Of a stretch of 64,000 nucleotides of DNA, positions 49,991 to 57,926 are shown piece after piece. The notes under the pieces are model-generated. The model did no database searches and was not told where the DNA came from. It saw nothing but the letters and a program-made list of their open reading frames with translations. The position numbers and the translations under genes are program-made. The DNA is from Pythium myriotylum (Eukaryota > Oomycota > Peronosporomycetes > Pythiales > Pythiaceae), in NCBI GenBank assembly GCA_023091665.1, contig JALJCQ010000015.1, positions 2,666,001 through 2,730,000 of the forward strand, read 5' to 3'. How positions within the stretch are numbered: the first letter of the stretch is position 1; every line of letters starts with the position of its first letter.

Positions 49991-52294
49991 ATGGCCAAGG
50001 TCCAGCGCAGCAGCGCCTCGCGGTGGCGCGCGCTGCTGGCGCCGTGGCGCGAGACCGCGTCGAGCCTCGCGCAGCTTCTCCACGCGCCGACCGAGCCCGA
50101 TTTCTGCTCGGACGTCGCGCTCGCGCGCGGCGGGCGCGTCTGGCTCGCGTGGGAGCCCAACCGCGAGCCGGAGGCTCTGCGCAGCGAGCTGCAGCTCATG
50201 GAGCTGCTGGATCTGCTCGCGCGCGTGAGTCGAGAGGCGTTTGAGGAGTTGGTCGTCGTGGTCTGCGGCGAGAAAGAGGCGCGGCAGCTGCTCTACCACA
50301 CGACGCGCAGCGACAAGGACGAGATTGTCAACTTCCGCTTTGGCTACCACGTCGACGTCTCGTACCGCGAGATGCTCGCATCGGCAGAGATCCAGCGGCT
50401 GCTCACAGGGTATGGCGACGCTGAACACGAAGGGACGTTTCTGGGCGTGAAGAAGGCGCTACTGCAAGCGTGGAAAGATACCCACGGCGCTGACTTTGAT
50501 CGCCTGGAGAGCCCTGTGCCGATCATGCTGGACTGCGCGCAAGTTTCGCTCGGCTGCGACACGCAGTGGCTCTTCCGTCTTGTTCAAGTCATCTCTCTCC
50601 AAAGCTCAGTTCTCGTAGATGCGATCAAGCAGCGAGACACAGAGCGTGAGGATGGGCTGAGAATATTCACATTCGTCGATACCGAGCCAGTCTTCCGGGT
50701 ACAATTTGTGCGGATTAGTTTCAACAGGGACTTGGATTCGCCACGGCAAGCGCTGACTTTGTTGGCGCGAATTGCTGAGCTCGGCGTCGAGATTTCCTAT
50801 CTTCGCATTCGATCCATCTATCTGAGTCAAGTTGAACCGGCTACAGTTGTCCAGTGCCTCCACGCGCTGTTCGCGCCAACACAAAATCCCTCAGTTCGCT
50901 GCTCAACTGAGGTTTCCATGCCTGTGGGAGGCGTTCGCCATCTCGTACTGGACTTTTTCGTGGAGTACTACGTCTTCCGGCGCCTCTGTTCGGCTATCAT
51001 GCACAGCCAAACCTTAGCGGAGCTAACTCTCGTCGAAGATCCGCAGATTCAGGACGAAATTGAAGCGGAGGAAGATGATTTCTTCTCAGAGAAACGGATG
51101 CGATGGCTTGGTTTTACATTGTTTAGCTCCGACAGTACGCACGTGATCGAAACACTCCGGTTTCCTTCGGATGCATTCTTTGCGACCCGATTCGCAATGT
51201 TTGGATTCATTGCACAGCCTCCCTTTTCAATTTTGAATCTTGACCTCGATTTTATGGATCGGGATCTTGTGTTGTTTGCCGATGTACCTCGTCTCACCGA
51301 GGTGTGGCTTCGGCGCCCACAGGCACGAGCTCCACGGTCAGGAACTCCTTTCGTACACTTCGGTCAAGGATTGGAGAATGTTCGAGTGCTTGCTCGAGAA
51401 TCAGAGGGCGAGACACAATGGATGGTAGTGCTTTTGCCCGGATGGGGAGAAGCTTGGATCAATGCAAATCATACTACCTCAAGTAGAGCTTTCCATCCTG
51501 GTCTTCCTCGAGGAATCTCTCATCTAATTGCGGAGGGCGTCAGTTCAGAGGCAATTGGAGACGTGGTCGATCTTGTGAAGTCTATACCAACACCGATATT
51601 GAAACTCAGCCTAGTGGGGAGAGATTCACAGCTATCAGCTGTCAGCCTAACGAAAATGCTAACGGCTTGTCCAGAGTTGGAGGAGCTTCATCTTTGCAAC
51701 GTACTACTTGGGAGTATTGGCCCCATATTCGATGGCTACAAGGCGAGATCGAGTCGATTGAAGACGCTGTCACTTTCAAACATGAAGCTGCCGAAGACTG
51801 ATTTCGTCGAGTGTTTTGTTACTTGCATCACAGACCCTGCACACCCATGCCGAAGTCATTTACGCGAGCTGGTTGTCGAAAGAGTTTTCGGTGATGATGC
51901 ATATGGTGTCGGTCATATTCTCAACAAGCAGTTTGCTGAGTTGCTAGATCGGTGCCCCCAACTCTACAAGTTCCACATTATTGCAGCGCAATATTTCACG
52001 ACAGACCTTGACGAGAACGCATTCCAGTTCCAACAAAGAGACGGTGAAAACATGGGGATTTGTCAAAGGCCCCTTCCTATTGCCAGCAAAGTAGCGTTCC
52101 TTAGTTGTCTGAAGGCTGGGTCAACTTCCATGGCAAGTGACGTTGTTGCATTGATACTACAGTTTGCTGCGGTGCCTGTTCTCAAGAAGTGTGCCATCCA
52201 CTTCGATACCCGCGATGGTGATTCGGACGAGTCAGAAGGCTCGGGTGAGGAGAACTGGGCAGAAGGATGGGATGAAGAAACTGGTATCTACTAA
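49991..52294 (+). CDS. Family member k: full-length member with acidic C-terminal tail
   Basis: I choose the ATG at 49991 (MAKVQRSSASRWRALLAPW), giving 767 residues; 49982 is an equal alternative. The helical half has LQLMELLDLLARVSREAF. The LRR-like segment around 270-390 is clear, the family block reads MRWLGFTLFSSDSTHVIETL, and the SH3b-like module WMVVLLPGWGEAWI. The second LRR-like part has CPELEELHL, then SKVAFLSCLKAG and VVALILQFAAVPVLKK. Unlike the others it ends in an acidic tail of about 28 residues (DSDESEGSGEENWAEGWDEE). The first 300 bases are very GC-rich. Function is unknown; the tail suggests a protein- or chromatin-binding surface, which is speculative. Confidence 0.87.
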   Translation: MAKVQRSSASRWRALLAPWRETASSLAQLLHAPTEPDFCSDVALARGGRVWLAWEPNREPEALRSELQLMELLDLLARVSREAFEELVVVVCGEKEARQLLYHTTRSDKDEIVNFRFGYHVDVSYREMLASAEIQRLLTGYGDAEHEGTFLGVKKALLQAWKDTHGADFDRLESPVPIMLDCAQVSLGCDTQWLFRLVQVISLQSSVLVDAIKQRDTEREDGLRIFTFVDTEPVFRVQFVRISFNRDLDSPRQALTLLARIAELGVEISYLRIRSIYLSQVEPATVVQCLHALFAPTQNPSVRCSTEVSMPVGGVRHLVLDFFVEYYVFRRLCSAIMHSQTLAELTLVEDPQIQDEIEAEEDDFFSEKRMRWLGFTLFSSDSTHVIETLRFPSDAFFATRFAMFGFIAQPPFSILNLDLDFMDRDLVLFADVPRLTEVWLRRPQARAPRSGTPFVHFGQGLENVRVLARESEGETQWMVVLLPGWGEAWINANHTTSSRAFHPGLPRGISHLIAEGVSSEAIGDVVDLVKSIPTPILKLSLVGRDSQLSAVSLTKMLTACPELEELHLCNVLLGSIGPIFDGYKARSSRLKTLSLSNMKLPKTDFVECFVTCITDPAHPCRSHLRELVVERVFGDDAYGVGHILNKQFAELLDRCPQLYKFHIIAAQYFTTDLDENAFQFQQRDGENMGICQRPLPIASKVAFLSCLKAGSTSMASDVVALILQFAAVPVLKKCAIHFDTRDGDSDESEGSGEENWAEGWDEETGIY

Positions 52295-52523
52295 AATTCG
52301 AAGTGTATTCCCTTCCTGGTCAGGTCGAGCTCATAACATCGATAATGGTGTGGGTCATGTTCTGTTCGTTTGAATTGTCCACCGAACGCGTCATGAATAA
52401 TGCAGCGATCAAATTAAAAGAAACGAAGCTTCGCAAGCTCCTAGGTGCATGCTGCCGCAAAAGAAGGACGAAAGATGGCAACTCGAGAAACGACCACTTG
52501 CTCATGCTACTATTGTGAGTTAT

Positions 52524-54326
52524 CTACGATCGCTCCCCAAGTAGTTCCTGTGTGACAGTCTCATCGGTGTTCTCAGCGATGATCTTGAGAGCCATGATAT
52601 GGCCGTTGGCGTTGCAGAGAGTCACGATGCGATCCACGATGATGTCCATCGCGACGACGTAAATGAAACTTGGCGGCGGCTGTTCAGCACCAGTGAGCTG
52701 AGGATAGACGGATATGAGGACATTCAAAGCAGCCGCAGGAACTGGCGGGGTGCCCATGCACACCACGATCGTCAGGACGAACAGTCCAAATAATCTTGGA
52801 AGTGCGAGGTCGACTTGAGCGCCAGACGATTCAGTAAGAAATGTTACAGCTATAGGCAAGTAAAACCCCATGGCGCTCGCACTGGACGATACGCCGATCG
52901 AGACGACAAAGTTGGATAGCGACTGCGAGCACGTTCGAGCTCGCTTGACACACGAAAGTATCACGGGGGTTGTGGCAATCGACGATGCAGTCGCCAAGGA
53001 GAAACCGTAGACTCGCACCATCTTTAGCATGTACTTGTATGGGTTGCTTTGTGCCATGAAGAAAACAATCGCTGGTAGCACGATGCCCATCTGGATAACT
53101 GCAGCACAAAATACGGCCAACAAGAAGTGTATAGCAGGGCTGAAGTTCTCGACCAGGTGACTGTTTTGATGTGTTCGCGCCATTGTCGATGCTATGAATG
53201 AAACAAGCACCAGAGGCGTGGTCGCAATGATCCATTCCATCATAAGGAAGAGTGCGTTGCGTAGCTGGAGCAGTGTCATGTACAAATAGTTGACGCGGCG
53301 ACTCCTCATAAAGAAGCTGCGACCAGCAATCGAGCCAAGCACCATTGAGAACACGATGATCGAAAGCAGGTCGTTCTTGGTGAAGGACTGGGCAAGATTC
53401 GGTGAAACAGAGTCTTGGATCATTTTGTAAAGGAGATTGTTGAGGCCGGGGATCGTGGGGATCTTCGTTGCTTGTGTCGTGAAGACATTTCCGACCTCGG
53501 TGACAAGGAAAGTTGTTTCCTGCGCGGTATTGTTCACATCCGATGCCGTGCAGGAGACACTCCCATTGCTAATTACCATCATAGTTTCATTGTTGCTGCA
53601 GGTGAAGTGGACGGCATTGAATGGAATAATGGATGACACCTTTTCAGCATGGAAAACGGGGCGGAAGAGCGTCGCAACAGTCATACCAACAATCGCTGTG
53701 GTCACCCATAAGGTTGCGAAGATCTTGGCAGTCTGAATACCCACGATCGAGATCTTGCCGACGTGGACAATGTCACCGATAGCAACTGCAACCGAGCAGA
53801 AGACATATGGCACAACAACACACTGCAACGCGCGTAGAAAAAGCATGCACGGTAGGTTGAGCCACTCAACTGTCGCCGAAGACACCTCCCAAAGCTGACA
53901 GAGGGCTCCAGCGATAACACCGAGAGCTACACCGGCTACAATAAGCTTAATTGCCACGCCTTGATACTCCATCTCGGAGTCTGGTTCGGTGGCTGTAAAT
54001 GATGGGGGGATCTCGAATACCCACGTGCTGTTAGCAGTAGTCCCGTGGAAACTCTCGCCATGTGTAGGTGGAATTGAGATGCAAGTTCGACGACGACCAC
54101 GAGTGGTGAAGTCTGTTCGTGGGCTCCCCACCATAGCGACGCTCGGTTGACCCAAGATAGCGAAACTAGGATTGCCTTGACTGTCATCGCTCTCCGTCGT
54201 CTGCGAGCCGTTTGACCGGTGGTGGCGACTCTGACTTGACGGCTGCGACGCACTTTCAACTATTGTGCCGTTACACAACGACCGCTGCAGCTCTGGCTCG
54301 AGTAGAATGACCCCGTCTCCTTCCAT
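52524..54326 (-). CDS. Dicarboxylate/amino acid:cation symporter (DAACS), copy 2
   Basis: The ATG at 54326 (MEGDGVILLEPELQRSL) matches the start of copy 1 and gives 600 residues. The open frame to 54455 adds a 43-residue leader not seen in copy 1. The features are the same: Ser/Gln-rich N-terminus, eight-helix fold, hairpin 1 SSIATTPVILSC, TM7 SSSASAMGFYLP replacing NMDGT, hairpin 2 TPPVPAAALN, and TM8 DRIVTLCNANGH. In TM8 the final Asp of the D-R-x2-T-x2-N-x3-D signature of copy 1 is His, a change at a cation-site position that may alter coupling. The two copies converge on each other with members j and k between them. Both look intact, so specialisation after duplication is likely. Confidence 0.92.
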   Translation of the reverse strand: MEGDGVILLEPELQRSLCNGTIVESASQPSSQSRHHRSNGSQTTESDDSQGNPSFAILGQPSVAMVGSPRTDFTTRGRRRTCISIPPTHGESFHGTTANSTWVFEIPPSFTATEPDSEMEYQGVAIKLIVAGVALGVIAGALCQLWEVSSATVEWLNLPCMLFLRALQCVVVPYVFCSVAVAIGDIVHVGKISIVGIQTAKIFATLWVTTAIVGMTVATLFRPVFHAEKVSSIIPFNAVHFTCSNNETMMVISNGSVSCTASDVNNTAQETTFLVTEVGNVFTTQATKIPTIPGLNNLLYKMIQDSVSPNLAQSFTKNDLLSIIVFSMVLGSIAGRSFFMRSRRVNYLYMTLLQLRNALFLMMEWIIATTPLVLVSFIASTMARTHQNSHLVENFSPAIHFLLAVFCAAVIQMGIVLPAIVFFMAQSNPYKYMLKMVRVYGFSLATASSIATTPVILSCVKRARTCSQSLSNFVVSIGVSSSASAMGFYLPIAVTFLTESSGAQVDLALPRLFGLFVLTIVVCMGTPPVPAAALNVLISVYPQLTGAEQPPPSFIYVVAMDIIVDRIVTLCNANGHIMALKIIAENTDETVTQELLGERS

Positions 54327-55340
54327 CGCTGTGGGCTCTTGTCTTGAATGTGGCAAGTTGCAAAGTGTTTGATTCTGGTACAATGAGTCGGAGAGGTTGA
54401 CTGGCTGTACAAAACCGGAACGGACAAGTTCTGGTAGAGAACATATGGGATACATTTGACGTGCCGCACTGGTATTCCCATCTGATCTCTGTCATGAGTT
54501 GACGAGTCGGACAGCGAGTTGACTCATCTTGCAGCTGATACTATGTAGCGCACCTGCACAAGTCCACAATCCTCCCTCATTCTTGACCGGTATATTAAAC
54601 TACCCTCACCTGCCTGCAAAATGTTCAAATCGATTTGATCGTCGCCAGCTGGAGCAAGCACATTTAATTGTGCGTCAGCTGGCGATGGTCAAATGTTGTG
54701 ATAAGTTTTGTTAAATTGAGTGAGACGACAGACACCGCCAAAATTAATAAATTGTTTGTGTCAAGAGGTGGTTTTTCTGAACATCCATTTTCGTTTCTGA
54801 TTGATGATCTGTGCTTGGTTGCTGGACTCGACAACGGACTCTTCAAATGTAGCATGCAAATTTCAGTCTCGTAGAGCTTATCGCAGATGTACTAAAGTTT
54901 CTCCTGCCCAACTGGGTGGTGCCCGCCATTTTGGCGAAGGCGCACAGATGGCATTTTCGAACGCTGACTCCACTCTTTCTTTGCCACCCCCTGCCGCTCG
55001 AGGAACGCAGCTGGACGAGTGTTCAAACCAACTTACGCTACCGACCTCTTCCACGTTCCAGTTAACGGGTGATCGTGGATGCCTACAAACCCAAGAGTAA
55101 AACCAGAACTTGCATTTGGCTGAGCAACATGCCCGAATTTGGTGAAGGTCGTCTCGGTGGTCACTGGAAACTTTTGGGGGTTGTACGACCTACATTTGGT
55201 TGCCATCCATCAAGTCCCGGAGTTCCGGCGCGTTGGACATTCGCGCGAATTTTCAAGACAATTGGTGCAAGCTTCGAGAAAGCATCAACGAACCAAAGTT
55301 GAGCTGAGAGTTACTTCACCGCAGTACGATATTCATCAGT
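54327..55340. other. Intergenic region, no gene seen
   Basis: About 1 kb with only short frames. It holds the promoter side of symporter copy 2, and ends at the nested palindromes beyond the 3' end of member l. Confidence 0.45.
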
Positions 55341-55391
55341 AACGATTTTAAATCGTTAATGACTCACAATTATAATTGTGAGTCCACTGAT
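55334..55391. repeat. Nested perfect palindromes just past the end of member l
   Basis: Two adjacent palindromes lie 20-65 bp beyond the stop of l. AACGATTTTAAATCGTT (55341-55357) has an 8-bp stem around one T, and a perfect 24-bp palindrome at 55361-55384 begins GACTCACAATTA. An outer pair, CATCAGT/ACTGATG (55334-55340 and 55385-55391), encloses both. The arrangement could extrude as a cruciform or form a strong hairpin in the 3' end of the l transcript. Confidence 0.8.
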
Positions 55392-55405
55392 GGACGAATG
55401 CGAAC

Positions 55406-57529
55406 TCAAGACGTTACAAACGTTGCAACGCGCTGAGGAATGAACTTCGCTGCAAACTTGAAGATCAGTGCTATCGTGTCCTCGTTCAGTTGGAACCGCA
55501 CCGCTCGTGACTTGGACGGACCAACCACCACAACACTTAGGAATGCCAATTTGTCGCGCATTGGGAGGGACGGCATGGTTAGACCGTCTTGTACTGCAAA
55601 GAGTGCTTTGTACTTGTCGTGTACATCCGATTCGCTCTCCCGATGTGCAATGACAAATCTCTCAAGATGGCGAGTCGTGGCTAATTCGATGAGATAGTCA
55701 TGTAGTCCAGCTGCATGACCTTTCATTTGCACACAGTCAATCGAGACAGAATGTAGAACTGGAGCCATACGCGGAGTGATGCAAGGCTTGAAGAAATTCA
55801 GGCGATTGATGCGAGGGAGTACGCTGCCCGCTACAAGACGGATCGTCTCGAGTGCACGCCCCCAACGCGAAGGGAAGAGCGTCTCTGGCTGAATGGTGTG
55901 CCTGAAAAGCTCTAAATGTTTCAAATTTGGGCAGGCTGCGAAAATCTTCATCAAAGGCAGCGGCGACTTGCTCAAGTTCCCATCCCACTTTAGGCGAAGT
56001 GTCGTGAGATCTCCGCCCAAGAGCTTTAGGGTGAGAATGACCCACTTCTTGTCTTGTTCTCCATACGTGATCGTCATTGAGCGGATGGGATTGTTGACTC
56101 TTCGTGCCGTTGGCGACTCTTCAATCACATCTTGGCGACGGACACGCGCGAAGCCAACGCCCGGAATCAGTACCTCCACGCTCTCGGAGTCTCTGCCCAC
56201 CACATGACAAGAGGCATCGCCTTGACCATGGTATACTGTGTTTGCTGCAATTGTTGCGTCAAAGGCCGTTCCAAAGATCTTCGTTTTCGCGTGGACGCGC
56301 ACTATTGTTGCATCACGGTCGATCACCACTCGCTGACGCGGAATATCTCGACGATATGCTGCGTGTAGAGCTGGGTTCTTGTGGTGAATCAACTCTCGTA
56401 AATCCGAGTAAAATGTTTTCCACATGCTGTTGAGGTGAAGTTCAACCTTGTGAATATCGTGTGTTGCAGTGCTGCTGAAGAGCGCAAAAGCAATCCAGAA
56501 AGTGGCGTAGTCGGAGCGAGACATGTCGTAAGAAGCCACAAAACTTCGCAAGGTTTGATTGTGAGCCAGCGCTGAGAACGTCGCGATGAAGTGAGATTGC
56601 TTCGTCATCCTGTAAGTAACTGTCGGGTGGCACATCAGAGAGAGCGGACACGGCGGACTCGTCTGTGGGACATGCATCCGCCATAGGAATGACCCATAAA
56701 AGTTGGTGTTTCTATCCGTCCTCGGAGCTGTGATCTGAATGTTGAAGAGGGGTATCCTGCGCCCGACGCTGCGATAGAAGTCTCTTAACTCGTTCGACTC
56801 GATTGAAGTGCCCGTGCTAAAACCGAACGCGACGACGGAGAATTCGGGTCGCTTTGCAGAATCAGTTGAGTTTGTAATCGTCGCAAGCTCAAGAATCTCT
56901 GCTGGAAGCTTCATCGTGAGGTGGCGATCGGTGCAACGCTGGCAACGGTTCCAAGAAGAAAACTGAAAATCAAAGAAAAAGCGAAGCTGCACCGGTGAAC
57001 TGTACGGGATCGTCGTTTGTAGCGGTCTTCGAATGGCCCAGGCTTTGTATTCGTCAGAGCGATCTTGGTCAGCGATGGCGTGGACGATATATTGCATGGC
57101 TTGTGAGGTTGGCACGGAGCAGGCCTTGAAATTCATCTCGTATCTTGGACGAAGCCCATAGAAATACTCGTTCGGGCAGCCTTTTGAACGAAAAGTGTGG
57201 TTGAAGTCAATCAGGTGGAGCAACAAGTCCCAGCACGAATGATTGTCGATGTAGGAGAGCCAGTCGAGGAGTTCGATGGCCTCAATAACTTTGATCCAAT
57301 CAAAAGGTCGCGCGACCGTTCCATGAGTGTCGATGCAAATCCAAAGCGAGTCATTGAGCTCATCCCGATGCGTCCATGCTTCTATATTGAGCGAAAGTCG
57401 GTCTTGAAGCCACACAGTCCAGTGCGACAACTCGCTGGCCCAATCAGTCCACTGTTGGTCTTGGTCTTTCATGGTAAATGTCGATTTGAGCATCCTTCGT
57501 AGGTTCTCTTGACTGAGATCAACCGTCAC
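55406..57529 (-). CDS. Family member l: divergent full-length member
   Basis: The 707-residue frame runs from 57529 (MTVDLSQENLRRML); a second ATG 19 codons later (MKDQDQQWTD) is possible. It aligns in layout with the family: the helical half with WIKVIEAIELLDWLSYIDNH, the block FWIAFALFSSTATHDIHKVE, an enlarged insert before the SH3b-like module (VEVLIPGVGFARV, lacking the WW pair), CPNLKHLEL in the LRR-like part, and the C-terminus DKLAFLSVVVV...ALIFKFAAKF. Base composition is even, without the GC-rich 5' end of g, i, j and k. It is clearly diverged but unbroken. The gene ends 20 bp before a set of nested palindromes. No signal peptide is visible. Confidence 0.82.
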   Translation of the reverse strand: MTVDLSQENLRRMLKSTFTMKDQDQQWTDWASELSHWTVWLQDRLSLNIEAWTHRDELNDSLWICIDTHGTVARPFDWIKVIEAIELLDWLSYIDNHSCWDLLLHLIDFNHTFRSKGCPNEYFYGLRPRYEMNFKACSVPTSQAMQYIVHAIADQDRSDEYKAWAIRRPLQTTIPYSSPVQLRFFFDFQFSSWNRCQRCTDRHLTMKLPAEILELATITNSTDSAKRPEFSVVAFGFSTGTSIESNELRDFYRSVGRRIPLFNIQITAPRTDRNTNFYGSFLWRMHVPQTSPPCPLSLMCHPTVTYRMTKQSHFIATFSALAHNQTLRSFVASYDMSRSDYATFWIAFALFSSTATHDIHKVELHLNSMWKTFYSDLRELIHHKNPALHAAYRRDIPRQRVVIDRDATIVRVHAKTKIFGTAFDATIAANTVYHGQGDASCHVVGRDSESVEVLIPGVGFARVRRQDVIEESPTARRVNNPIRSMTITYGEQDKKWVILTLKLLGGDLTTLRLKWDGNLSKSPLPLMKIFAACPNLKHLELFRHTIQPETLFPSRWGRALETIRLVAGSVLPRINRLNFFKPCITPRMAPVLHSVSIDCVQMKGHAAGLHDYLIELATTRHLERFVIAHRESESDVHDKYKALFAVQDGLTMPSLPMRDKLAFLSVVVVGPSKSRAVRFQLNEDTIALIFKFAAKFIPQRVATFVTS

Positions 57530-57610
57530 TCATGATTCAAACAAACACTCTACGGTAAGTGAGATGCAATGAGATATGCCGCAGGAAATGTTCGGAGAAG
57601 TCGCGGTATC

Positions 57611-57796
57611 TCACACTTCTTGAGATAAATTCTGTTGTCTTTTCTGTTGTTGGCGAGCCAGCTGAGTTGCTGACTGCGGGGTGAGGTTCGTTTCTTGATA
57701 TACGGTAGCTTTTGAGTTACCGTATTCGAGTAAATAAAATCGTCGAGTCTCGATGATACCTGGAGCTTGGTCTACAACCTGTAGCCTCTCTTCCAT
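57611..57796 (-). CDS. Small ORF of unknown status
   Basis: A 61-residue frame from ATG 57796 (MEERLQVVDQAPGIIETRRF...) lies between the TFxP-repeat gene and member l. The reading is protein-like, with a Gln-rich helical end, and a CTAAC...AG sequence just upstream could be a branch point and acceptor. It may be a separate small gene or a terminal exon; no domain was recognised. Confidence 0.25.
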   Translation of the reverse strand: MEERLQVVDQAPGIIETRRFYLLEYGNSKATVYQETNLTPQSATQLARQQQKRQQNLSQEV

Positions 57797-57926
57797 GTTG
57801 TTCAAAGTTTCATCCTTCAAGAAGTTTCGTCTTCTCGCATTGTGTTAGTCGTAGTGTGATGCAGATGCACCACAGATCAGACATATCGACAGGCATTTGA
57901 CTCGACCGTGCATGCCGACGACAAGT

